A stretch of 64,000 nt of DNA, taken from NCBI GenBank assembly GCA_947034885.2, contig OX344749.2, positions 7,951,501-8,015,500 of the forward strand. The letters run 5' to 3'. Position numbers and translations under genes: made by a program. The first letter of the stretch is position 1. Each line of letters starts with the position of its first letter. Shown here one piece after another: positions 1 to 13,294 of this stretch. Source of the DNA: Thuidium tamariscinum (lineage: Eukaryota > Streptophyta > Bryopsida > Hypnales > Thuidiaceae). Below the pieces are notes generated by a model. That model made no database searches, was not told the DNA's origin, and saw only the letters and a program-made list of their open reading frames with translations.

Positions 1-359
1 GTGCAATTCATTTGTGATTTGGAGTCAAACTTCAAAAGTTAGCATTTGGGGACAACACACATTGGAAAAAATGGGGTTTAGGGCCCCTTGATGTGAAATT
101 AGGGGATTTAGCCCCCAATAGCTATGGGGAACGCATTGGGAACATATAGGGAACTTTGGGAGCACATGAGAGTAAAGTACATCTTGAAAAACAAGAAGAT
201 GTAAGTCTAAGTGCTTGGGTGTAAGTAAATTTGAATTTGAAGTAAAAAGTAGGTAGAAACATATGGGAACAAGTCCCATGTGAGAACTTGTAGATTTTGA
301 AAAGACAAAAGTAGGTAGATTACAGGTTCTTGTAAAGGTTAGGTGGGATTTGAATTTTA

Positions 360-1158
360 AATTCAAATTACATAGATCCTAAGTAGATAATTAGATTTGG
401 GGAGTGGTCACATATACGACCAAGTTTTATTTCCCAATCTAGTTTTTCTTAGTAGATTAAGTGTGTGTGTGTGTGAAAGCTACCTTTTGGGTATAAAAGG
501 GGCGGCCATTTTCCCCTCATTCTCTCTCTTTCTCACTCCCCACATTTTCAGGGAAATACTATTGGGCCCAGATTATATTGGATTTTCTTAACTTGTAATG
601 CCAAGAAGCCTTTGATAGTTTTGTTTGAGTTTTTACAATTTACACCCTTGGGCACTTTTGTTGGCATCTTGAGGACTTGAGACCCCCTTAGCTTGTGTAG
701 TATTTTATAAAGATTTTGTTGTGGAACTTTGTATGTTGTGGGTCACTCGAGAGTTGTTGTGGGAGAGATTGTGAGAACCAAGGGATAACTTGGGAGGTGA
801 TTGATGAGAGTATATTGTTTTTGTATAACCTTCTCTTCTCCCTCTTCCCTTATTCATGGTAATATAGTAGTCCCATTGAGGACGGCAAAGCTTTGGCTTG
901 CATAGGTTACTAGTAGACCAAAAGTTTTAGTCAAGTGTCAAAATCACCATTTTCACGGCAAAGCTTTGAACTCCTAAAGTCTTAGCGGGGTATCAAAAGC
1001 AAACCTCCTTGAGCAAGTTTCAACATTTAATTTCCAACACATTTGCAAACTAATTCAATGTTTAGCCTCCAACAAATTAGTGTTAGTTAATCCCTTGAGT
1101 AGGATAGAAGCTAGAACCATATCTTTGGCTTAGCACTTGCATAGTTAATTAGAGGTTA
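360..1158 (+). other. LTR-like leader region with TATA box
   Basis: A TATA box (tataaaag at 492-499) follows a GT-rich run and is followed by a C/T-rich stretch, then about 600 bases of non-coding leader-like sequence. This layout is what the promoter and R/U5 part of an LTR retrotransposon, or an ordinary Pol II promoter, looks like. I see no long coding frame behind it, no primer-binding site I can name and no second LTR in the window. It is truncated on its right by the CACTA element starting at 1162. The LTR reading is inference. Confidence 0.3.
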
Positions 1159-1161
1159 GAT

Positions 1162-2475
1162 CACTATAAGAAATTGATGCTTTTTTTTCATAGGAAAAAA
1201 CATGTGAAAATGTCACGTTTGACAGGGTTACGCATCTCAGAGAACGTCCCCTAAAATCCATCATAAAAAACAGGCAAAAAACGTGCCAAAATTCCAGTTG
1301 ACACGTCTAAATTTGGGATTGTTTTTTTGAACGTCACATAAAATGGGATTTTCCAAGCTTTGCAAAGGGCTACATGTCGAATGGTCTTGAATGCCACATA
1401 AGTTCTTTTGAGGACAGGCAATGCTACATAGGATAATTTTTCATCCAAAATCATTTTGACCAAATATGTGACTTGGACTTTGAAAAAAATGATGTGGACC
1501 TCAAATTGTGATGACATGGACCCTCAAAATTGTGCTAATGTAGACCCCAAAATGTGATGACATGGCATGCTTTGTCAACAAACTTTTGTGTCATTTAAAA
1601 ATTTTAATGGTCTTCTCTCAGACGTCAAATTGAACATCACTTGGTACATATTCTACATACAAGGCCAAGACAATAAAAAAATATTTAAAATATAATTTTA
1701 AAAATAAAATAAAATGAAGAAAAAAAATTATTGAATTCAACAAAAATTGAATAAATTTTACCATTTACCTTTTAGAGAAATTTTGTTGGCAAAATAAAGA
1801 AATGACTTCATCAAAAGTTAATGAAAATGAAAGGGAGGGGGATTATACTTATATCCATTCTTAGCCTATGGTGAGACAAAGGATATGGGAGAATTAAAAT
1901 GTGGCAATTTGACCATTAAACATGCCAACATTTTTTTAGACATGTCAATGTTTTTTTGGACTTGTAGATGTTCTATCAAACATCCTGACGTTGTTTTTGA
2001 CATTTCACTTTAAATACAATTGTTCATTTGCATATCCCATATGGATTGTCTCTCTTCCTACCACTGCCCTTGTATAAAGACCATTTGTTTTCATCCATTT
2101 TATACATCAAAATCATCCATCCATTCCTTTTATTTTTGCCAAATATGCCATATGACTACCTTTTTCCTAACTTTTTTACTTCTGACCATAGAAGTTTTTA
2201 CTAATTTATCTATAAACAAAATAAGCTTCTTGCTAACATGGCAGTCTATGTTTCTTTAGATGTTACAAAAAAAATGAACTTGTTTTTTTAAACATCATGA
2301 AAGACATGTCTGTCTACTGTGACATCTACTTGTTCTCCAATTTAGCCACACATGTTTTTTGTGACATCACAAAAAAATTTATATTTTTGCTAATGTTTTT
2401 GAAAACGTATGACATCCTACAAAACACAACATGTTTTTCTGCAAATTGTACTGAAAATGTAGTTTTTTTATAGTG
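1162..2475. mobile_element. Non-autonomous CACTA (En/Spm) element with 3-bp TSD
   Basis: The left end reads CACTATAAGAAA and the right end is the reverse complement of CACTATAAAAAAA. A perfect 3-bp target duplication GAT lies at 1159-1161 and 2476-2478. CACTA termini with a 3-bp duplication define the En/Spm superfamily. Short motifs such as aacgtcacataa and gacatgt recur in both orientations near the ends, as subterminal transposase-binding repeats do. There is no transposase frame in the 1314 bp, so it must be moved in trans. Confidence 0.85.
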
Positions 2476-2504
2476 GATTAAGTGTATTCAACCCCAACAC
2501 TCCA

Positions 2505-2690
2505 ATCTAGGCAGAATCCCCAGTCCAAGAGGACCCCCCCAGTCTAGGTGGAACATCCCAGTCCATGCCGAAGCCCCCAGTCCCGCCGGAGCCCCCAACA
2601 AGGCCGGAACCCCCCACTCGGGCGGGTACCAAAACTGGGTACGGGTTGGGTACCGGAGCTAGATACAGATGTTGTTAATCGAGGTGGGTA
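2505..2690 (+). repeat. Degenerate GC-rich tandem motif
   Basis: Short degenerate units around cccagtcc and gccggaaccccc repeat several times, followed by ctgggtacgggttgggtacc-type units. The patch is much richer in GC than its surroundings. No coding reading is convincing. Confidence 0.45.
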
Positions 2691-3169
2691 TGGAAGCTGT
2701 TAATCGGGGTGGGTCTTGGTTACTGGTCTAGGGGGTCCATGGATCCAGGGGGGAAAAGAGAATAGTTTAGGGGTAGTGTAAGGGTTAGGAAAAAACCAAT
2801 TAGAAGGGAGGAGTTTGGATAGTTAGGAATTAGGAAAAAAGGACAATTGAAAGGAAATAGTTTAGGAATTAGAAGCCAATTGAAAAAGAGTAGGTTAGGA
2901 GACAAATTGGGGATTAGAACCCAACTAATTCCACAAAGGAGGAGCTATGGACATGGCGTGGAACAAGGTAGACCCCGAGGACGCCGCCACACACACATTG
3001 GAGGTAGGTTCCTAACTCTAGCCTTGTTCTTTTAATTTAAGTGGTTTGTGCAATTAGGGACTAGCTAGGGAAAGGTAACTAGTGGCCTTATTATAATTAG
3101 GAATCTGTGATTAGCAAACTAGGTTAGACAAGGCCGACATTCAATGATAAACTTAGAACACATAGAATA

Positions 3170-3395
3170 AATTAGAGGAACAAATACATAAAATAGATTA
3201 GAGGGACAAATACCTACAAGTAGAATAGAGGGACAAATACCTACAAGTAGAGTAGAGGGACAAATACCTACAAGTGGAATAGAGGGACAAATATCTATGA
3301 GTAGAATAGAGGGATAAATACCTACGAGTAGAGTAGAGGGATAAATACCTACAAGTAGAGTAGAGGGGCAAAATACATAAAGTAGAATAGAAGGA
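3170..3395 (+). repeat. 27-bp minisatellite, about eight copies
   Basis: Units of 27 bp built on acaaatacctacaag plus tagaataga/ggg repeat head to tail with few substitutions. Because 27 is a multiple of three, two reverse frames stay open and encode a nine-residue repeat (PSTLLVGIY-like). I take this as a by-product of the period, not a protein. Confidence 0.85.
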
Positions 3396-4253
3396 GAAAG
3401 ACGCACCAGTAAAGTAGGAAGGAATACCTAGAATTAGAATAGGGAAGCAATCATTTAGGAGGAAGTAGGATGAACTAAACACCTAAGTAAAATAGAAAGG
3501 AACGCTTAGGATAGAAGCAACTTACATACTAAAATAGGTAGGATAGCAAAAGATCCATTGCTTGAAAGGCACAATGAATTTGACACTTAGACACCCATAG
3601 GAGTTAGAATTTAATAGAACCTTATTGTGATTGCTTGATTCTAAGGGTGGGAATAAAGCGCGCACACCATGCTTAAATGAGGTTTGAAATTTTGGTTGTA
3701 ACACAATTCCTATTTCAAGCTGAACTATGAGTAGTTGAACTCCTACAACTTCTAAATTACATATCCCATATAGGTTGTTCTACCTCTTACCACCCCATCT
3801 ATATATATGTAGAGCTCTACATCTCTCTAGACAACTCAATCTAAGGCATTGATAACATATAGTTTAAAATTACATTGGTTAAATACGCAATGCATTTTTT
3901 AGGGTTTCTTGGCAATCCAACTATCTTTGCAATCATTTATTTTTCTTCATGTCATCTATGAATAGTTATTGTCTTGACAAAAAATTGACAAGATAAAGAT
4001 ACAAAACATGGTTGTTGTCATTTTGGACAATTCTCTATGACAAACTTGTCATCCTAGACTACATTCCTTGTAGTGGAAAATTGGATATATGAGGATTGTA
4101 AAATTTTTAGAATTTGTTTCTGAAAATTGTAATTTCTATGAATTTTTGGAGCCAAAAAGTACTTTTTCACTTACTTCTTCTAAACGTGAATCATAATCTT
4201 ATTTGTATCTACCTTGAGAAGGCCAAAAAAACATTCAAAGCTTGATTTCTTCC

Positions 4254-5147
4254 TTAACCCCTAAAAGCCCATTGTCTCGTCAAGGGACAATTTGGAATTT
4301 GGGTAGGTTCCAATGACTTCAATTTTTAGTGAAAATTTTGAAACTTTTTCATAAGATAGGAAAACTAATCAGCTATGTGGGAATATAATTTTTGTTTCAA
4401 TCGGTGCATGGGAGGAGAAGTTATACTACAAAAAGCTAAAATTTCAAGTTGATGTGCAAAAACACATAAATCCACACAAAAATTTGAAATTGAAATTAAT
4501 TAATTTTTAATCTTATATTATATTTTTGTATACATGTGAAGTGTTGATTCATTCCATTTAAATTAGTTATGTGAAAGTTATGAACAATCTTGATTTTCAG
4601 GCAATTTGAGCATCTTCTTGAAAAAATAACTTATAGAAGTCATTTTTGAATGTAATTGTCACAATTTTCAAAAAGAATCACTTGACAAGGTTAAAATTGC
4701 TTGCTAAAACAATCTCACTATTGGGATTATTGTCTTTTGATCCCATCTTACGGCTATTAACAATTTAGATTTTCTTTCAATCTTGGATGTACCTCTATTT
4801 AATAATTTTTTGAAGAATGTATCTTAATCTTTCAATACAATTTTTTCTTAAATTCAAAGTCCTCAGTGCAAAAAATTTCAATAGATGGAATTCAAAGTCA
4901 TTTGGAATTGCAAGATAGTGTTTAAAAAAACTCTTTTTTCCAACTTTGAATGCAAATATCTTTCAATCAATCTAAAGAGTCAAACTTCATGAATTTTTAC
5001 CACATTATCTTAGACAAATAAAGTAAAAGATCCTATGGTTAGATTCAAAAAAATATTTTTTTTCCTCTCTTGGATGAACACAACAAAAATGGCAGTTTTG
5101 AGTGGTTTTTTGACAAAAATATCGCCTCAAGCCTACATAGGGATTAA
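4254..5147. mobile_element. TTAA-flanked ~0.9 kb element, diverged copy
   Basis: It starts TTAACCCCTAAAAG and ends with the complementary GGGATTAA. Internal text such as catttggaattgcaagata and the closing tggcagttttgag...tttttgac matches the copies at 19638, 23399, 38674, 46398 and 59010. At 894 bp it has the family length. No transposase frame. Confidence 0.6.
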
Positions 5148-8100
5148 AGTTGGAAATAGTGCACCTTGCACATTGATCATTGGGTGTGGTTGATACTTGG
5201 TACTTCGACCTTATAAGGTAAAGTAGTCAAATGATACATTTAGAGAAATCCATCAAATCACATGATGGATTTTTTTAGATTATTTATGAGATCTAGGCCA
5301 CAATCAATGTCTAATCTAACATCAATGGAGTGACTAGTGACCTTATTAGGATCACTTAGCTTTTTCATTGTAAATTATTGTAGAAAGTGACTTTTTATAG
5401 CCTTCCACATTAGAAGTTATTGCAATTGCTTTTTGTAAGTAAAATGAGCATTCCAGATACAATTTTTGTTGGTTTTTGGATAGTGTAGCTAGAGACTTTT
5501 TGGCTTCACACTTCCAAAATTTGTAACAAATTTGTACTTTGTTAAAAAAACAACATATTGTTGATTGCTCTCAGTCACTATTTCTCCCACGTCTCTTTGC
5601 ATGGGGAATTTTAAAAAAAAATTCAGTAATGGCATGAGGGCAAACTCCTAATTTTAACCATGATTCACTGTTTTGCCTTATTGCAACGGGATTCTTGCCT
5701 GCTAAGAAATTGTCGGATTCTGCTTGTGAATATAATGGACACCTTCATGACCCACCACAGCCCAGAGATTGGATGAAAACTGTCGGAGATCTTCCCAGAA
5801 TTTCAATTACAGTGAGTGACTTTTTTTGATTGATTTTCATTTTCCAGTTTTTTTTAAAAAAATTAACGAAAGGACATAATGTTTTGTAGCAACACTCCAG
5901 CCTACCTCTGCTCTGCCAGAATGATGTGGAATATTCCACATTATTTCATCTGTGGGATGAATTGGTGTAGAATATTCCACACCAAAATCGGTAACTACTA
6001 ATATGTGTCACACATGTCAAAATTATCAAATGGTGAGGTTTACTTAGTTAGCCGGTGCCAAGATCGCAACAGAAAACTACAATACAATTAATAGCAAAAC
6101 AAATCTTCTTTATTACACTTTAGTTCCCCATCTGGATGTTTTTGATGGATGAGGGCCTTCAGAGAGGGAAAGGCAGTTTCTTTGAAGGCTATTGAATGTT
6201 ATGGAGATGTCTTGGCTTCCTGTGGATGAAGCACAACACTTCTTTCAGCATAAGTGGAGTCCAACTCACATTGAACAAAATAAAGTATGAAACTCAAAAC
6301 TTACATCAAAACTTTCATAAAACTTTCAATTGAACAATTGGACTTAATCCCTAAGTGCCCAACTCATATTCATCAAAATCCATTTCAACCAAACTATCAT
6401 TAAAAATAAGATTTACAAAAACTAATCGTACCAATTGGTAGTGAAGATAGCCTTAAAGCAAGAGAGAAATGAACAAATTATTTGACCGTACTATTGAAAA
6501 GATTTATAAGAAACTTTAGGGGCATTTAGAATCGGGTTTTGCAATTAAGTGCATATAGCAATGAGTCACACATTAGTAGCAATAACATAAATTTATTCCA
6601 TTTTAGCAATTTTTTTAATCTAAAATGATTTTGAGGTATTTAGGGCATTTGAAGTACTTCAAGTATCTAATTTTGGAGTTTTTTCTCTCATTTTTTTTAC
6701 ATTATGAAATCAAACAATCTATTAGGAAATCTAATTTTTATAAAGATTTGAAAATTGATTGCCAAATTTTTTTTGGTAGACCTCCACTTTAGGCAAGTGG
6801 AGCAAAGTATTATTTTTCTTTGAAAAATTATATCTTTTTTCTAAAGCCAAGGTGCTATTTAAGTTTGAAGTATGTAGATCTTTTTGTAAAGTAGAATTTG
6901 ATTCATGGGGCTCAAAAGCTTGATGAAGTTACATTGTCTAAAGTTCACCATGTATTTTTTTTGGCAACTTCACAAGTATTTTCTAATTTTAACCTAAGAA
7001 CTTTTAGGAGTCAAAGACTAAAAACATTGCATTGGATGATGTTAGAAATATCACTTTAACCTTTGAGAGTTTGAGCATCCAAGCACCTCAAATTTGGCTC
7101 TTCTTCAAAATACATGACTTCATTCTAATGAGACACTTAGGATTGATATTCGGTACATCTAATTTTTCAACTCAAAACAAAGAAACATATCACTAGGGAC
7201 TAGATTAGTCTCTATGGGATGGCCATTTCAACTTGGTTCTCATTCCCATTCTCCTCATCAATTACAGAATTTTTCACCTATCAGATTCTTCCTAGAAAGC
7301 TCATGAATCAACTTCTCTAAAAATGTTGATGATTGGTGGTTTGATAGCCTCATGAATTTTTGAATGGCCTCATTAATTTCCTTCTATAATGTGGCAATTT
7401 CTTTACTTCATCAAATTTGTTCCATTAATAGACACCCCAAGTTAGTGTAGGCTTATGAAAATATCTTGGGAATTTGTGATCTTCTAATAACTTCAAATGT
7501 TAATATTCTAATGGGTGAAACCCTTGATTATTATTTAGATGTTCTTAATTGCAATTCGGGCCCTTGCATAATTCTACTCAATTTGAAGTAGGGCAACATA
7601 ACTCTACCTAAATTTGTTATTAATCCCTAAATGCCCAAGCCTTTTCAAGTGTGTTTTGACTATGAAAAAAGTGCATGAGCTTGTAGTCATCCCTAATGAA
7701 GCAAATTGATTTTTTTTCCAAAATCTAACCGCATAGATGTTTAAAGAGCTTGTTTATTAGTGAGTACACAAATTTTGAGTACAAAATTGCATAGGAGTCG
7801 TGAGATTATAATAAGAGAAGAGTACATTTTCTGTATTTAGTATATTACCTTTTCCCACAATGTTTCTCAAATTTGCATATAAATTTTTTGGGGGTTTGGA
7901 GGTGACATAAACAACTACAAAGAGTGTTAGCATACTAAAATGCATTTCTAAAAAACTTAATTTCACATGAAAAGCTATTAAATTCATTACACAATCCACC
8001 TTGCAATTGTTGAAATGCAATTATTTTTTATAAGTAGAAATTGAAAATAACTCCAAATCAATAGTTGTATGATTAAATTTTCAATGGTGAATATCATGAA

Positions 8101-8494
8101 AACACTTTCCTCTTTTCATTGGAACCATTCTCAAAGCAAATGGATATGTACAATTTCTTAGATCTCAAATCAAGTGAAATTGCATAAAGCTAGGAAATGA
8201 AGTAAAATTGGCAAGCTTTATACTTCACTTATGGTACATGTATGCCTTTAAAAACCTCTCAATAATCAAATATGTACTTTTTATAGTGAAAAATGAAAGT
8301 TTTCAATAGTTAACCCTTAATACTACTCGAAAAAAAATTTAAATGGTAAAAGGAATTTAACTACCCATTCAGAAATGGGCCTGAAATTTCAGATCGACTA
8401 TATATGGTCGATTGGGCAGTTAGGGGTTAACATTGTCCACATTGTTTCTCTACTATAGATGAAGTTGTGAACGGATATTTCTAATAGAAGTCTA
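5148..8494. other. AT-rich intergenic stretch, no gene seen
   Basis: I find no splice-supported or family-recognisable coding sequence here. A 16-bp perfect palindrome centred on ggaatattcc lies at 5925-5940 and recurs in extended form at 58681-58704. The rest is low-complexity A/T-rich DNA without clear repeats to other parts of the window. Confidence 0.5.
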
Positions 8495-8502
8495 GAATAT
8501 AT

Positions 8503-8800
8503 CAGGGTTTTTTTTTTCATTTTTTGTGAAGTGTCAAAGTGGCGATATTTCATTTTATTGTAGAGCTCCAAATTTCAACATTCATCCATATATTGGATAA
8601 AAAATATCATATTAGCACATAATATACATCTATCATTCTATTTTCATATATTATTTGGCAATTTCATCCACTATTTTCAAAAAAATTGAAGGTTATTGGT
8701 GATTTCATCCAAAATTTTGCTATCTTTTTCCTATAGGCTTGGTGCCAGGCCAAAAAATTTGGTGCAATTTTGCACCAAATCGCTAGAAAAAAAAACACTG
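8503..8800 (+). mobile_element. hAT-type MITE with perfect 8-bp TSD
   Basis: Ends are CAGGGTTTTTTTTTT and the complement of CAGTGTTTTTTTTTC. The 8-bp target duplication GAATATAT is perfect at 8495-8502 and 8801-8808. CAGNG termini with an 8-bp duplication are the hAT signature. At 298 bp and without a reading frame it is a MITE. Just inside its right end lies an inverted pair around ttggtgcaattttgcaccaaat. Relatives sit at 10592, about 21208 and about 49221. Confidence 0.88.
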
Positions 8801-8809
8801 GAATATATT

Positions 8810-9140
8810 GATCCATTTCTAATCCCCCCCCGTCTTCATTTTGGCAATGTAGGGTGTTGTCTTCTCATATAAGCAAAGATGAAACATGTGCCCTTGATCA
8901 ATTTTGCTCAAAAACACAAAGACCTACATGACTTATATGTATAGTATAGAATCTTTTAGCCAGAAAATTCATGGTAGTTACATTTTAAGAAAAAAAAAGT
9001 TCTGAAACATTATAGAATCCTTCCAAAATCTATTTTTTTGTATATGTGGAAAAATTTCTACACTCAAGAAATTGTACACTCCAAATATGCAAAATTCCTC
9101 TAGTGGTTAGAAGTAGGTCGGCTATCCTACCTTAACTCAT
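8810..9140 (+). repeat. Dispersed repeat shared with 20840-21130
   Basis: The stretch including attcatggtagttacattttaa and ctccaaatatgc, then agtggttagaag, is matched in the same orientation around 20955-21130 with many substitutions. Both copies lie beside a copy of the hAT-type MITE. No coding content. Confidence 0.5.
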
Positions 9141-9222
9141 CAAACCCAGCTATACATCTATGCCCATTTGCTTGAGTGGACTATGAAATCAATTCAAATT
9201 TTAAAAAATGAAGTGAAATAAG

Positions 9223-9499
9223 TAAGGTGGATACACCCAAAAGTGCAGCTAACTTTAAAGTGCCATCTACATTCGGTATACATTACCAAAATCAATTATG
9301 TACACAAGATGTAGATAATGCTTTTAGAAATTAACTTTGATCCTTGATAACTTTTGCATATTGTATTGAAATGTTGTATTCTTTGGTGCGTTGGAACATG
9401 CTTTCACTTGCCAATAAGACAATATGAAAATCTAAGTAGCTTTATAACGATAACTAGGAGCAGTACCAATAAGTGGTGCTTTTGGATGTACCCACATTA
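9223..9499 (+). mobile_element. MITE with TAAGGTGG/ACACCCAAAAGTG terminal repeats
   Basis: The left end taaggtggatacacccaaaag is mirrored by aagtggtgcttttggatgtacccaca at the right. A second, better bordered copy lies at 61366-61624, sharing ggtgcgttggaacatgcttt and ataactttt, then gcata. No long frame. Confidence 0.65.
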
Positions 9500-10591
9500 T
9501 GGGAAATTGGGAAATGCAACCACGGATCTCCTGCTGGTTAGTACAGTACTGTAGACACGCATCTAGAGTGCGTGTGCTTGCCCCGGCGAACTCCAGGATG
9601 ATCCCAAATGCCCGAATGTAAGGTAAGCTTACTAGTAACTTATCCTAAAACCCTTGGACGCCATAGTAGACAGAGAAGGATGAAAATCATCCACGTGAAA
9701 TGGAATTCATCTGGACCTCAACTACTCTGGTTTAGTATCAATGTTTTTTTGCTCTATAGGTGAATAGGAAAAAGCCTTGTGCGCCCTCGTACCAAAGGGC
9801 AATATTTGGAGGGGGCTACAGAACATGGAATCTGTGGCCCTCTCATGAATACTATCGAATCAAATTTGGAATCTAGCGATAAATCGCTAGAAAAAAAACT
9901 CTGTTTAGTATAAGCCAAGGCAAAAAGGGCTTTGGGATTCATTGATGTTTTCCTGGGTCAAGGTGAACTGACTCCTCGCTTGGCCACTGGGAAAATACTA
10001 AAATTTTTAAATTTTCTATGCATGATAAAATTCACCTAAATTTTGGATTCATTCTTGCAATTAGACAGAGGCCCAACATCAGCAAGGACGAGTTTTCAAG
10101 GTAAATTAGTCAAGTGCAAAAGAAGGGGCTTTTTATTTTACTTGCACCCCTAGAATTACTTGGAGTGGCTCAGCAAAGGGGCTAATTCATCCTAACCTTC
10201 ACCTAGGGTAGTGCCTAATAAAATAAGGCTATGACACATGCCAAATTCATATATCTCATCTACCCTACACAAAGGTCAGATTCCAAAAAAATTAAGTCGT
10301 TTTTGAAAAAAAATAACACATATCATCTCATAAATGAGACATAGACCCATGAATATCTAACCTACAAATTCAACTTTGGCACACTTGGTGCTCAATTAGA
10401 CCTTCTTGTACAATATACAAAGACTCTTTTTGGTTTACATTGAGAAACAAGAATATAAATTGATTGATTACATCCTACCTATGGTTTCCTTTGGGTTATG
10501 TGACCAAACCTATGCAACTCAATACCACATTTTTTGAATCTTGGTCCTTCCATTTTCTATAGTCATATCCATAAAATTGGATAATACTAAT

Positions 10592-10886
10592 CAGTTTCTT
10601 TTTTTGCAATTTGGTGCAAAATTGCACCAAATTTTTTGGCTTGGCACCAAGCCCATAGGAAAAAAACAATAAAATTTTGGATGAAATCACCAATAAACTT
10701 CAAATTTAAAAAAAATAGTGGATGAAATTGCCAAATAATGGATAAAAATAGAATGATAAGTATGCATTATGTGCTAAAATGATATTTTCTATCCAATATA
10801 TGGATGAATGTTGAGATTTGGAGCTCCAGAATAAAATGAAATATTGCCACTTTGGCACTTCACAAGAAATGAAAAAAACAACCCTG
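10592..10886 (-). mobile_element. hAT-type MITE, second copy in inverted orientation
   Basis: Reverse-complement relative of the element at 8503: shared text includes the ggtgcaattttgcacc core, the cctataggcttggtgcca segment and gaagtgtcaaagtgg. Termini are CAGTTTCTTTTTTT and the complement of CAGGGTTGTTTTTTT. Flanks atactaat (10584-10591) and gtactaat (10887-10894) match at 7 of 8 positions, an aged 8-bp target duplication. Confidence 0.8.
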
Positions 10887-10894
10887 GTACTAAT

Positions 10895-12435
10895 CTTATT
10901 TATTTATTTATTTTTCAAAACTATTAATACAATGATAATATCTAAATTTAAATGCAATGATGTGACCTAATTTGTGCTTGTGACATCAATCCATCAGAGT
11001 TACATTATTTGTAAAATAATTGAACAATTGAAGGCTATGAAATTGTACCAATTTCTTTAAAAATGAATTCTTGTTGAAACACTAATTTTGTGTGTGAAAG
11101 TGACTTTGCACCTTTACAAATAGGATAAATCAATGTATTGGTTTTTAATAAAACTAATGTGCCCTTTGCCATTGCCACAACCAAATGGAAGTAAAAATCA
11201 TTTTTTAATTTTTTAATTTACTAAAACTTTGAAATGTAGTACCTTTCACATTACAGTGTTAAAGGTTGTATTCTTGGTACAAAAAGAAAGCTCTATGTAC
11301 AAAGTAGAGCAAAGGCTTTGTTTTGTGGCATTTAGACATGTAATGTAGGAGTTATGAATATTTCAAAATAATAGGTAGTTTAATCATATTTTCCAATTCA
11401 TATAAAACTTTGAAAATTGAATGACTTTTAAACTAAGGGTTCAAATGCCACAAAACAAAGTCCATGCACCCCACTTTGCCAAGAGCTTTTAAGTGGTACC
11501 AAGAATGTAGCAAGATACAATACGGTTTGTTACATCTAAATGTATCAAAGAAAACAAAGAAAACAAAACAACGCATCTTTAAGTATAAAATTTTTATTTC
11601 TAAAAAATATAAAATAAATTTTTTGAGACTCATGTCCTTGAATTAGAAGGGATTTAAAGGCAAGAGAAGCTTGTTTTAGGGTTGTCACCCTACGTGTTCC
11701 TTATGCTATTTAGAAACTACACATTAGCCCTATTGGCTAAAATTTTCAAATTTTTGAAAGAAAAAATTAATTAATTTTTTCTAAATCCAAGAAAGACTTT
11801 GAAAACCTAAATTTTTTTTAAATAATCTTTTTATAAATAATTTTTTATAAATAATTTTTTATAAATAATTTTTTTTGATGAGGTAATCTCTCAACTATGT
11901 TAGATTGCTGATGTGGCACATTTCCAGAATCTGGATATTCAAAATCACTTGTGGTCTTCTAATGCCCTAAAGTCTCTTCTAATGCTTTGTTCATGGTGCA
12001 AACCAACTTACTTTGTTTGGATTACATTACATTAATTAGTCCTTCAAGCCTTTTTTTAGAGATGAGAACCCCTCAATATATAGAGATAAATTTAAAACCT
12101 TGCCTTCCACTTTGAGTCATTAATTTCATATCTTTTGACTTCTTGTACCTCGTTTGAGATATGTAATTTCAAATATGAATCTAAAATTTTTAAACTTTAT
12201 CATCTACATTAAATGATCTGTTCTTTTATTTTTTAAGAGGTAAACTTTTTGGGACTTTGAGTTCTAAATTTTGCCTTGAAAGAAGATTCATAGGATTGGG
12301 TGGTTGCAATACTTCAAGTTTTTGGCCATAAAACTAGTGGTACTATGTTGTACTACTAGTTTTTATTTGTGAACAATGTCCCTTTAGATTGAAATGTCAA
12401 TTTATAATGCTTGTAGACCTAAATTGTTGATTCAT
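10895..12435. other. AT-rich intergenic stretch
   Basis: No coding sequence recognised. A short tandem of about 17 bp built on ataaataatttttt occurs at 11831-11873. Confidence 0.45.
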
Positions 12436-12439
12436 TACT

Positions 12440-12905
12440 ATACAGAACTATCCAATATTATAGACTATTGCATATAACTACAGAAGCCACTAAGAGCAAA
12501 AAATAGTAGAAAAGGAATTTGTGAACCTTTTCATTGTTAGTAATTCAAAAAAATTCAAAAAATTACTATAAAAATCACTCTATTAGAAAAGATTGCGCTT
12601 CCATTGCACCAAATAATTCCTATAGGAAATTTTTTCCTTCTTTGTAGTGTTTGTGTAAAGAAAAATCACTTTGACCCTATGTGTGCAACCAATATGTTTC
12701 TATTTTTATAAAAATTCATTATTAATTCCTATAATGTTAGTAGATATCCAACATGTCTGTTTTGTGGCTTCAAATTTGCATTTTTGGGTCAAAAATATGA
12801 TTATATCTTCCTCAATTAGAGGCAATTTAAAAATAGTAAATAAATTTGAAATTTTTTGAAAAAAGATTCTCAATGTTTACAACTTTTGCATGTACCTACA
12901 TTCTA
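12440..12905 (-). repeat. Dispersed repeat family R3, reverse copy
   Basis: Reverse-complement match to 16241-16740 and 43690-44120: shared elements are the gaccctatgtgtgcaa/ttgcacacatggggtc segment, the catgttgctatttc and taatgttagtagac segments, and the actattttttgct stretch near one border. Non-coding. Confidence 0.6.
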
Positions 12906-13294
12906 AATTTCATACCAAATAGACAAATGATGCAAAAGTTATGAGCAAAGAACCACTTATCTAAGGGCAAGTGGATAAGAAATAGGATAAGTGTTTGTTA
13001 CAATCACTTGATTGTACTTTGAGCTTCATTACACCTATATACTTGATGAATGATACATTTAAAACTCATATAAATTTGTTAATCATATGATGAATAGTCA
13101 TGAGGATCTTCATATGTATCATACCAAAATTAATTTGATTACAATCTTTAAATGATAAGCCCTTGGGCTTGGTTTTGAGAGGATTATTCTCAAATAATGT
13201 GAATTTTGTACTTTTTTTTGGAATATTTCAACCTAGTGGACTTACTTCTGTAGAAGACATGGCTTGCCAAATACTAATCACTATTCAATTGTGC

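Noticed and set aside
3119..3482. Overlapping reverse frames of 94-95 codons with a nine-residue repeat
   Set aside because: They exist only because the 27-bp minisatellite period is a multiple of three; no start, splice or family support.
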